Positions 1 to 8,400 of a DNA stretch of 64,000 nucleotides are shown piece after piece (within the stretch, counting starts at the first letter, position 1; each line of letters opens with the position of its first letter). This DNA comes from Actinospica acidithermotolerans (lineage in GTDB: Bacteria; Actinomycetota; Actinomycetes; Streptomycetales; Catenulisporaceae): assembly GCF_018139625.1 (NCBI RefSeq), contig NZ_JAGSOH010000020.1, positions 1 to 64,000 of the forward strand, written 5' to 3'. The notes below the pieces were generated by a model that worked only from the letters and a program-made list of their open reading frames with translations, was not told where the DNA came from and did not search any database. The translations under genes were made by a program, and so were the position numbers.

Positions 1-59
1 CCCCCGCCCATATCGACCTGGTCATCACGACCCTCACCGGCAAGGAGCCGCGTGCCTGA
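1..59 (+). CDS. 3' end of an unidentified gene (truncated by window)
   Basis: An open frame enters from the left edge and ends at TGA 57-59; the last residues read ...TLTGKEPRA. Its end overlaps the GTG start of the methyltransferase at 52, so it is probably the upstream member of the same operon. Too little is present to assign a function. Confidence 0.45.
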   Translation, partial: PAHIDLVITTLTGKEPRA

Positions 60-1038
60 CACCCCCGCCCACCGTCCCGGAACCGACCGGCTCGGGGCCA
101 CCGTGTGGCTCACCGCGCAGCGCAACTCCCGCGCCCAGCGCTCCGGCCGCTACCTGCCCGCCTCCGTCGCCCACCCGGCGAAAATGCTCCCGGCGATCGC
201 CCGCGAAGCCATCGAGCGCTACACCGAACCCGGCGACCTCGTCATCGATCCGATGTGCGGAATCGGCACCACCCTCGTCGAAGCAAGCCACCTGAATCGG
301 CGCGGTTTCGGCGTCGAGTACGAGCCGCGCTGGGCCAAGCTCGCCGAGAAAAACCTCGCCCACGCCCGCGCCCAAGGCGCCACCGGCGAGACCCGGATCG
401 TGGCCGGAGATGCGCGGAACATCGCCGCACTCACCCCCACCGAACTGCTCGGAACGGCGGCGCTGGTCATCACCTCCCCGCCTTACGGAGCCTCCCTGCA
501 CGGGCAGGTCCGCTCCACCGCCGAGACTGGACAACGCGGGGTGAAGAAGTTCGACTACACCTACTCCCGCGACCGCGGCAACCTCGCCCACCTCCCGGTA
601 CACGAGCTGATCGAGGGCTTCGCGCGGATCCTCGAAGGCTGCGCGGCCCTGCTGCGCGACGGCGGAATCATCGCCATCACCGCCCGGCCGTGGCGCGCAC
701 ACGGCGCCCTGATCGACCTGCCCGGCGAAGTCCTGAACGCCGGCGAGATCGCCGGGCTCACCCCTGTCGCCCGGTGCGTCGCACTGCTCGCCGGAATCCG
801 CGACGGGCAGCAGATCGCGCGCCCGTCCTTCTTCCAACTCCACAACATCCGCACCGCCCGTGACGCCGGCGAACCCCAGTCCGTCATCGTCCACGAGGAC
901 CTGATCCTGCTCCAGAAGGACCCGAATCCGAGCGGACGCGACAACGAAGGCGCCGCGCTGCCGCTGCTGCACCCGGGCATCGAGGCGGACGACGCAGATC
1001 CTTGGGTGGACGCCTGCTGCACCTCGAGGACGGCGTGA
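52..1038 (+). CDS. beta-class DNA methyltransferase (N4-cytosine or N6-adenine)
   Basis: A 328-residue protein. The order of motifs is that of beta-class amino-methyltransferases: SPPY (catalytic motif IV) at residues 142-145, with the SAM-binding motif DPMCGIGTT (from D66) placed before it, variant of DPFxGSGTT. SPPY is typical of N4-cytosine enzymes but also occurs in some N6-adenine ones, so the modified base is uncertain. The start is GTG at 52, overlapping the previous gene; its stop overlaps the next gene's GTG. Such solitary methyltransferases are common in actinomycete integrative elements, and it lies in the integrase-bearing block, so a host-mimicry or anti-restriction role for the element is inferred. 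No partner restriction gene is adjacent. Confidence 0.85.
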   Translation: MPDTPAHRPGTDRLGATVWLTAQRNSRAQRSGRYLPASVAHPAKMLPAIAREAIERYTEPGDLVIDPMCGIGTTLVEASHLNRRGFGVEYEPRWAKLAEKNLAHARAQGATGETRIVAGDARNIAALTPTELLGTAALVITSPPYGASLHGQVRSTAETGQRGVKKFDYTYSRDRGNLAHLPVHELIEGFARILEGCAALLRDGGIIAITARPWRAHGALIDLPGEVLNAGEIAGLTPVARCVALLAGIRDGQQIARPSFFQLHNIRTARDAGEPQSVIVHEDLILLQKDPNPSGRDNEGAALPLLHPGIEADDADPWVDACCTSRTA

Positions 1039-1313
1039 GCGTACCGGGCGAGCCGGACCGGGTCTGCGCCGGCCAACCGCCGATGTGCCCGCACTGCCAG
1101 GTCCCGCTCATCGCCGACCCCACCGGGCCGTGGTGCCGACGATGCCGCCGCGCCTGGCCCGGATTCCGGGCCCACCCCCGCTGCCCGAACACCGCGATCG
1201 CCACCGGAAACACCCCGCGCACCCGCGGACTTCGCCTGTGCCGCGCCCACGCCCGGCTGCTCACCGACCTAGGCGGACCCGGCACCGCGATCCTCGACAA
1301 CCCGCCCCGCTAA
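1035..1313 (+). CDS. small zinc-ribbon-like protein
   Basis: A 92-residue protein starting at GTG 1035, which overlaps the methyltransferase stop (GTGA), with a GAGGA ribosome site just upstream. It carries CPHC and CRRC pairs followed by two more cysteines (PRCPN and LRLCRAH), consistent with one or two zinc ribbons. It is proline- and arginine-rich. No family is recognised; position suggests a DNA- or RNA-binding accessory protein of the integrated element. Confidence 0.55.
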   Translation: MSVPGEPDRVCAGQPPMCPHCQVPLIADPTGPWCRRCRRAWPGFRAHPRCPNTAIATGNTPRTRGLRLCRAHARLLTDLGGPGTAILDNPPR

Positions 1314-1346
1314 CCACCGCCGACACGCCACGCTCACGGGAGATCC

Positions 1347-1838
1347 ATGCCTGAAAACACCCCACCGAACACGCCCCAACGGGTAGCGCCCGCCCCCGCG
1401 AACCACGCCGACCAGGCGCAGAAGGCAGTCGCCGTCGCGGTCGGCGCCAGCGCGATCCTCACCGCCGGATGGGTCCTTCTGTCCGGGCTGACCGGGCGGC
1501 ACTACACGATCGTGCTGCCCCTCATCGGCGCCGCCATCGCCCTCGCGCTCACCTCCACCCCGGCCCGCCGCCCGTGGTTTCCGGTGCTGGCCGCCGTGCT
1601 CGGATTCGCCGTCGGATACCTCGGCGACATCGCCGCGGTCACCCTCCTGCTCTGGCGCGACGGGGTCAGCCTCACCGTCATCGCCAACCATGCCCCGGCG
1701 CTGGTCCGCGCGGTCAACGACGGCCACTCCGCCTCTGACTGGGCCTTCTTCCTCGGATCCGCGGCCATCGCCGCCGCCGCGACCGCGGCGCGACAAAAGG
1801 CCCGTCCGACCCACGCCGAGCCCGCCGAGCCCCGGTAG
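1347..1838 (+). CDS. small integral membrane protein of the integrated element
   Basis: A 163-residue protein starting at ATG 1347 with GGGAGA upstream. Hydrophobic stretches at roughly residues 28-55, 58-72, 78-105 and 128-147 predict three to four membrane helices; the C-terminus is charged. Polytopic proteins of this size, sometimes called DUF2637-like or spread-type proteins, are usual in actinomycete conjugative elements, but I see no diagnostic motif. A role in transfer is inference from context only. Confidence 0.55.
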   Translation: MPENTPPNTPQRVAPAPANHADQAQKAVAVAVGASAILTAGWVLLSGLTGRHYTIVLPLIGAAIALALTSTPARRPWFPVLAAVLGFAVGYLGDIAAVTLLLWRDGVSLTVIANHAPALVRAVNDGHSASDWAFFLGSAAIAAAATAARQKARPTHAEPAEPR

Positions 1839-1924
1839 CCGCACCGCCTGGTGCGGGACGGGATCACCCCCGCCGCGCACCGGGTTCCACCGGGTCTGAC
1901 CGCTTCGAACAAAGGTCTTCGCTG

Positions 1925-2893
1925 TTGCCTCGCACCCCCTCCACAACTCCCACCGCGCCGCTGTTCCAGGCCCTCTCGCTCGGCGCCGGCGTCCAATCCA
2001 GCGCCCTGCTCCTGCTCTCCGCCCACGGAGTCCTGCCCAAGCTCGACTACGCCGCCTTCGCCGACCCCGGATGGGAACGACCCGAAACCTACGCCGCACT
2101 CGACCGCCTCGAACGCGAAGTAGCAAACCCCGCAGGTATCCCGATCGTGCGCCTCTCGGCCGGCGACATCCGCCACGACGCCCTCGACCCGCACTCGCGC
2201 TTCTCGACGATGCCGCTGTTCGTGAAGAACAAGGACGGCAGCCGGGGCATGCTCCGGCGCCAGTGCACCTCCACCTACAAGATCAAGGTGCTGCTCGCTG
2301 AAGCGCGCCGCCGGCTCGGCGCCGAACAACTGCCCGAAGGCCGGGTCGGACGCACCAAGCGCGGCCTGTTCCTCGAGCAGTGGGTCGGGATCTCCACCGA
2401 CGAAATCCACCGCGCGAAAGACTCCGGCGTCTCCTACGCCCGCAACATCTTCCCACTCCTCGACCTCGGAATGTCGCGCACCGACTGCGAGAACTACCTC
2501 GCCAAGCACGGCTTCTCCGCCGTCTCACGCAGCGCCTGCGTCGGCTGCCCCTACACCAGCGACAAAGGCTGGAGAACCCTCCGAGACGGGCACCCCGAAC
2601 AGTGGCAGCAGGCCGTCGAATTCGACCGCGCCATCCGCGCAGGCTCCGCCCGCGCCAACGCCAACGGCATCCCCCTGCGCGGCCAGGCATACCTGCACCC
2701 CTCCCTCAAACCCCTCGACGAAGCACCCATCGACCCGCCCCGAGTGGACCGGAAGTTCCGGCACCTACGCCTCGTCGACACCAGCGAGAGGTGGGAAGGC
2801 GACCCCGACGGCTGCTCCCCGTGGGCGTGCCGTTCAGGATCATCGATCGCACGGGAACCGGGTCAGGCACAACCGCTCGGGAGGGCAGCGTGA
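1925..2893 (+). CDS. PAPS-reductase/ATP-pyrophosphatase family protein
   Basis: A 322-residue protein beginning at TTG 1925 (AAAGG upstream). The N-terminus has the PP-loop signature SLGAGVQSS (residues 18-26), followed by FADPGWERPETY, a C-T-S-T-YK segment (RRQCTSTYK), SACVGCPYTS and a C-terminal GCSPWAC motif. Together these mark the phosphoadenosine-phosphosulfate-reductase-like fold, which adenylates a substrate. Phage and integrative-element members of this family are widespread and distantly related to DndC of DNA phosphorothioation, but no DndD/E/B is present, so DNA sulfur modification is not supported. Its stop overlaps the next gene. Confidence 0.75.
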   Translation: MPRTPSTTPTAPLFQALSLGAGVQSSALLLLSAHGVLPKLDYAAFADPGWERPETYAALDRLEREVANPAGIPIVRLSAGDIRHDALDPHSRFSTMPLFVKNKDGSRGMLRRQCTSTYKIKVLLAEARRRLGAEQLPEGRVGRTKRGLFLEQWVGISTDEIHRAKDSGVSYARNIFPLLDLGMSRTDCENYLAKHGFSAVSRSACVGCPYTSDKGWRTLRDGHPEQWQQAVEFDRAIRAGSARANANGIPLRGQAYLHPSLKPLDEAPIDPPRVDRKFRHLRLVDTSERWEGDPDGCSPWACRSGSSIAREPGQAQPLGRAA

Positions 2894-3300
2894 GCGGCTC
2901 CAGGATCCTCGGAACCGGCCAGAACTCGCACGGCACCGCCCCATCCGATGCGCGATCACGCGGGCTGCATGTCGATGGCGGCAGAACGGGCTTTCACCAT
3001 CCGCTCGCCGACCTCCCGGGCCGCTCGGATCTCACTCCGGAACCAGAACGCGAGCAAGCTAATCAGACGAGTGCCGTTCCCGGCCTAGAGCTTTTCCCAT
3101 GCACTCCGCACGGCATCCGGCAACTGCTTTATACGCCGGAACAAGCCGCAGTACTGCTCACCGTACGCCCTTCGTGGCTCCGACGGGCCGCGGCTGAAGG
3201 CGAGATCGCGTGCACCTATCTCGGCAAGCACCTGCGCTTCTCCGACGCCGACCTGCACGCGATCATCGCCGACAACGCGTTCGGACCCCGCTCGGAATAG
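2890..3300 (+). CDS. excisionase-like helix-turn-helix protein
   Basis: A 136-residue protein starting at GTG 2890, overlapping the previous stop. The first 75 residues are low complexity. The C-terminal 60 residues (YTPEQAAVLLTVRPSWLR then EIACTYLGKHLRFSDADL) match the MerR-like winged HTH of the helix-turn-helix/excisionase family. Sitting immediately upstream of a tyrosine integrase, it probably directs excision and represses or activates the integrase gene. Confidence 0.75.
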   Translation: MSGSRILGTGQNSHGTAPSDARSRGLHVDGGRTGFHHPLADLPGRSDLTPEPEREQANQTSAVPGLELFPCTPHGIRQLLYTPEQAAVLLTVRPSWLRRAAAEGEIACTYLGKHLRFSDADLHAIIADNAFGPRSE

Positions 3301-3438
3301 CAATGCCTCCACACATCACGAAGAACACAAGGACTTGATCCCCGCCGGGCGGCGAGCGTGGATGGACCCGCCCGCCGCCCGGCGGGAGCCGAACGCGGAA
3401 GCGTTCGCCCCGAGAACCACTTTCCAGGAGCACACCGC

Positions 3439-4761
3439 ATGGCATGGGTCGAACCCAAGGGCGCCGGATTCCGCGTCCGGCACCGCCACCCCGACGGCAC
3501 CGTCGAAACCCTCGGCCGCTACGACACCAAGATCGAAGCACGCCGCCACGCCAAGAACTTCAACGCCGACCCCACCGGCCCCGCCCCCACGCCGGACCGG
3601 GCTTCGGCGACGCATGCGGACTGCGATCCGGCGCTCACGCCGCCCCCCTCCGAGACCGCCGTCTCCATGCCCACCGTCGGGTTTGGTGCCGTGATCCCCG
3701 CACCCATCCGTCCGGCGCGCCGCACCGCGCCCAAACGCCCGCGCCAGGAATCACCCGTGAATCTGACGGCCACCACCGGGCCGCTCACCCTCGGTCAGTG
3801 GGTCGAGACGTGGAGCCGTGCACACCAGGTCGCCCCCACGACCGCGGCCAGATACGAATCCCACCTGCGCCTGCACATCCTGCCCAAGTTCGGCGCGACC
3901 CCGATCGCGGCCATCACCAGGATCGAGGTCAAGGCCTGGGCCAAGGAGCTGACCGAGCGCATGGCCACCTCCAGCGCCCACTCCATCCTCACCCTGCTCT
4001 CCACCGTGATGGCGGAGGCCGCAAACGACCGGCACGTGCTGGCAAACCCCTGCCAGGGGCTGCGCCTTTCCCACCGCAAGCGCGACGAGAAGGTCATCGC
4101 GACCCCGCTGCAGGTCCTGCAGATCGCCGACCGCATGGACCCGCTCTCGGCCGCCATGGTCATCACCGCCGCCTACACCGGCATGCGGTGGGGCGAACTC
4201 GCCGCGCTCGCCTGGCACAACGTCCTGCTCGATCAGGACACCCCGGAGATCGTCATCGACCCGGACGAGGGCAACCTGCGCGAGCTCGCTGGGAAGGTAT
4301 GGCTCGATGTGCCCAAGACCGAGAACTCCGTGCGCACCATCCCCATCCCACCATTCCTCGCGAAACTCCTCACCACCAAGCTCGCCGTCGCCCGCCACGA
4401 CACCGTCTTCACCGGAGCGCGCGGCGCCTACCTGCGCCGCTCCAACTTCCGCCAACGCGTCTGGGACCCCGCCGCCGGCGGTGTACCCAGCCACGACAAC
4501 CCCGACCGTCGCGAGCCGATCACCCCCGGCATGACCTTCCACGGGCTGCGCCACTCGCACAAAACCTGGATGAAAGAAGACGGCATCGACGGCTTCGTCC
4601 AGGACAAGCGACTCGGCCACGCCACCCCCAGCATCGGCGACCGCTACTCCCACATCACCCCCGCCATGACCAACACCCTGCTCGACAAGCTCGAAACCCG
4701 CTACCAGCAATCCGTACGCGAGTTCGCCGCGCTGCCGAAGACACCGGGCCACGCCGTCTAA
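3439..4761 (+). CDS. int: tyrosine recombinase (site-specific integrase)
   Basis: A 440-residue integrase. ATG 3439 is chosen because AGGAG lies 8-9 nt upstream. An N-terminal Arm-type domain (residues 1-40, AWVEPKGAGFRVR) and a proline-rich linker precede the SAM-like core-binding domain (about 120-205). The catalytic domain has R250 (GMRWGELAAL), H368-G-L-R371-H and the nucleophile Y403 (GDRYSHI), so the active site is complete. It marks the right side of the integrated element whose other genes lie to its left; the attachment site should lie just downstream, but no tRNA or repeat was found there. Confidence 0.92.
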   Translation: MAWVEPKGAGFRVRHRHPDGTVETLGRYDTKIEARRHAKNFNADPTGPAPTPDRASATHADCDPALTPPPSETAVSMPTVGFGAVIPAPIRPARRTAPKRPRQESPVNLTATTGPLTLGQWVETWSRAHQVAPTTAARYESHLRLHILPKFGATPIAAITRIEVKAWAKELTERMATSSAHSILTLLSTVMAEAANDRHVLANPCQGLRLSHRKRDEKVIATPLQVLQIADRMDPLSAAMVITAAYTGMRWGELAALAWHNVLLDQDTPEIVIDPDEGNLRELAGKVWLDVPKTENSVRTIPIPPFLAKLLTTKLAVARHDTVFTGARGAYLRRSNFRQRVWDPAAGGVPSHDNPDRREPITPGMTFHGLRHSHKTWMKEDGIDGFVQDKRLGHATPSIGDRYSHITPAMTNTLLDKLETRYQQSVREFAALPKTPGHAV

Positions 4762-5239
4762 TCGGCTCGGCACAGACCGCAGGCGAGCGCGCGCACGGTC
4801 CCGCACCGGCGTGTGAGCGTTCCGTTGCGCGCCCCAGCCATCGGGGCCCGGGTAGTCCCCCGCCATGTCGGGACCGACGATCGCATGGCAGAGCGCCATG
4901 CGCCCTGTGGCGGCCACGCGCAATACGTGACAGATCGCGCTGCACGCAGCCGTTACGAACGGGTGCGGGCAGGCTCTTGGACTTGTGCCGGGGCGGCGCG
5001 ATCGACCACATCTCCGCCGGATCGTCCCCATAGCCGCCCATCCCGCGAGGTCACAGCGCCGCCCATGGCGTCGGTGTATGTTCACTTTCGCAATGTTCGT
5101 CGATACGAGGCGCCACCATCCAGCCACGCGTCGACCTGACAGGTGTCCGCAACAGGCTGCCTTGGCGCTCGCCGCGCCGTAGCACGTGTGACACGGCGGG
5201 ACGCGGGGCGACGCGGAGCGATCACAGCCACCTCCTGTG
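4762..5239. other. non-coding stretch at element/island junction
   Basis: No convincing gene. The open frames here are short or run antisense to the integrase and have arginine/proline-rich nonsense composition. A small hairpin (CATGGC...GCCATG near 4883) is the only structure. One end of the integrated element's attachment site is expected in this interval but cannot be recognised without the other end. Confidence 0.5.
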
Positions 5240-5256
5240 TGTTTACTAAGTAAACA
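5240..5256. promoter_or_regulatory. perfect 17-bp palindromic operator candidate
   Basis: TGTTTACT-A-AGTAAACA is a perfect 8-1-8 inverted repeat. It is AT-rich in GC-rich surroundings and lies about 150 bp upstream of the kinase-helicase start. This is the form of a dimeric repressor site. A possible -10 hexamer TACAGT follows at 5290-5295. No regulator gene that could bind it is adjacent. Confidence 0.6.
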
Positions 5257-5407
5257 GCTCGAAGAGTATCCATTAGCGGCAACTTCGTGTACAGTGGCGG
5301 AGCGTAAGGCCTCGTTCGCCCAGCCTTCGGGCACCGGAGTCCGGGGGTTGGGACGAGAATGGGAAGCGCGGCACCTGGGGTGCTGGTCGATGAGCAAGGG
5401 AGTGCCC

Positions 5408-8400
5408 GTGGACCGGGAGAGTATCGCTGGGCGATTCCGCCTCGAGGGTGTGGTGGGCCGCGGCAACGTCGGTGAGGTCTATCGAGCCGAGGATCTCCAC
5501 GCGCCGGAAGGCTCAGCTGACCGTCTCGTGGCGGTCAAGACGCTGCTGCGTCGCCGTTCTGGCGCCTCGTTCGACTCGCAGGCTGATGCCAAGGCGGTGG
5601 AACGGTTCGCGCGCGAGGTGCGGATCATGCGCGTGCTTGGGCACCCGAATCTTCCCCGGATCGTCGATGGCGGCGTGGACGAGCGGCTGGGCGGGCTTCC
5701 GTACCTGGCCATGGAGCTGTTGGACGGCCGGACCCTGGCCGATCTGATCGCGGAGGAGCCGCAGCTTCCGATCGCGTGGGCGGCGGCGGTCGGCGCCCAG
5801 ATCGCTGCCGGGCTTACAGCCGCCCACGCCGAGGGCGTTGTGCACCGGGACCTCAAGCCGGCGAATGTGATGCTGACACGCGGCGGGATCGTGAAGGTGC
5901 TGGACTTCGGAATGGGTCGGCTCGCGGATGATCCCGAGGGCACCCGCTTGACGAGTACGGGGATGACGGTCGGTACTGCCCGGTATATGGCGCCCGAGCA
6001 GTTCGAGGTGAGCCGGGTGACCCCGTCGGCGGACCTGTACGCGCTCGGCTGTGTGCTCTACGAGCTGCTCGTCGGGGTGCCGCCGTTCGTCTCGCAGAGC
6101 GCGTTCGAGCTCGGTATGAAGCACCGTCAGGACACCCCGCCCCCGCTGCGGCTGATCCGCGGCGACATCCCCCTCGAGCTTGCTCGGCTGGTTGAGCGGC
6201 TGCTGGCCAAGAAGCCCGAGGACCGGCCCGTCGACGCGGTCGCGGTGCGCGAGTCGCTGCTCGAGATCGCCCAGGAAGCGCCTATCTCTTCCGGGGTCGC
6301 TGACTGGGCCGAGCTCGATCCGACTGCCTACCTCGCCACGCTCGTCACGCACGCGGCGGCGTCGGCCGATCCGGGCTCTGGCGGCGAGTTTGTGCTGCCG
6401 AGCGCGCCCGGCATGGATGTGTTCGAGGTTCACAGGAAGCTGATCGACGACTATCGCGCGTTCACCGAGGGCGGTACGACCATTCGCGACGAGCGCATTC
6501 GTGCGTTCGTTCAGCAGGATCTGGACGCCAAGTCTCAGTGGCCTGAGCCGTGGCTCTCGCTCAACCCGTTCTTCGCCTCGGCGGGGACGGTCGCCGAACT
6601 GGCTGCGCAGGGCGTGCTGCATGCCGAGTGCGCGAAGATCTTTCAGTTCGGTAAGCGCCCCGACAAGACGGTGTGCGACGGGCGGCCGCTGAGCCTGCAC
6701 CGCCACCAGCTTGAGGCTCTGGAGGCGGCGAAGACCGGCGCGAGCTATGTGCTGACCACGGGCACTGGATCGGGTAAGTCGCTCGGCTACATCGTCCCGA
6801 TCGTTGACCGGGTGCTGCGCGAGCGTGAGGCCGAAGGGCCCGGGGCGCGCAGGCGGGTGCGGGCGATCATCGTGTATCCGATGAACGCGCTGGCCAACAG
6901 CCAGCTCGGTGAGCTGCGCAAGTACCTGCGCGACGGATACGGGGAGGGTCATGAGCCGGTCACCTTCGCGCGCTACACCGGGCAGGAGGATGACGCGCGG
7001 CGCAAGGAGATCCGCGACAACCCGCCGGACATCCTGCTGACCAACTACGTCATGCTTGAGCTGATGCTTACCCGCCCCGCTGACCGGCAGTCGCTGATCC
7101 GGATGGCGGCCGGGCTGGAGTTCCTGGTTCTCGATGAGCTGCACACCTACCGCGGTCGGCAGGGCGCGGATGTCGCGTTGCTGGTGCGGCGGGTGCGTGA
7201 GGGCTGCCAGGCGGAGAACCTTCAGTGTGTGGGCACGTCGGCGACGATGTCCACGGAGGGCAACGCGGCCGAGCGGAAGCTGGCGGTCGCGCAGGTGGCC
7301 GGCAAACTCTTCGGCGCCGCGGTCGATCCCGAGCGGGTGATCGGCGAGACGCTCGTGCGTGCGACCGCCGCCGCTCCTGCGGCCGTCCCGGCTGCCCGGC
7401 TGCGTGCTGCGCGCGCGCCGCGCAGCTATGACGAACTGGTGGCCGATCCGCTCGCCTGCTGGATCGAGTCGTTCTTCGGCCTGACCACCGATGAGGAGGG
7501 CAGGCTGGTGCGGCAGAGGCCGGCCACGGTCGCGGACGCCGCCGCGGCCTTGTCCGCCGAGAGCGGCGTGGAGGCCTCCGTGTGCGCCGCGGCGATTCGC
7601 GCGACCCTCGAGGCTGGATCGCAGGCCGAGCACCCGGTCACGGGTCGACCGCTGTTCGCGTTCCGGCTGCACCAGTTCCTGTCCAAGGGCGACACGGTGT
7701 ATGTCACGTTGGAGGACCCGGAGGTGCGGCATCGCACGCGCACCTACCAGCGCGAGCAGCCCGGTTCCGGCGGGAAGATCCTGGTGCCGCTCGCGTTCTG
7801 CCGCGAGTGCGGTCAGGAGTACCTGACCGTGTGGCGGACCGTCAAGGGCGGCGACACGGTTTACGAGCCGCGCCGGGACACGATGGCCACCGGCGGCAGG
7901 GCGGGCGATGGCTACCTCTACATCGACGCGGACCGGCCCTGGCCCGCCTCGGCCGAACAGGCGGTGGCCGAGCGGCGCCTTCCTGAGTCCTGGCTGGAGA
8001 TCGATGACAAGGGTCAGGAAGTGGTCGCGAAGTCCTATCGCGACCGGCTGCCGGTCGCGGTGACCGTCGATGCGTACGGAACCGAGGGGCGCGGGGAGCT
8101 TCAGGCGGCGTTCATTCCCGCGCCGTTCCTGTTCTGCCCGCACTGCAACGTCAGCTACGAGCAGACCCGCGGTAAGGACTTCGCGAAACTCGCCACGCTC
8201 GATCAGGAGGGCCGCTCGTCCGCGACGTCCCTGGTGTCCGCCTCGATCGTCCGCTCGCTCGACGCGGTCCCGGACCAGGCGCTCGACAAGGCGGCGCGCA
8301 AGCTGCTCACCTTCGTCGACAACCGGCAGGACGCTTCGCTGCAGGCCGGTCACTTCAACGACTTCGCGCAGGTCACCCAGCTGCGCAGCGCCCTGTACCA

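Noticed and set aside
1925-2893. DndC of a DNA phosphorothioation system
   Set aside because: The PAPS-reductase fold is shared, but no dndB/D/E, sspB/D or cysteine desulfurase gene is near, and the context is an integrative element.
3751-5466. Minus-strand frame of 571 codons over the integrase and junction
   Set aside because: Antisense to an integrase with a complete catalytic site; composition is random.
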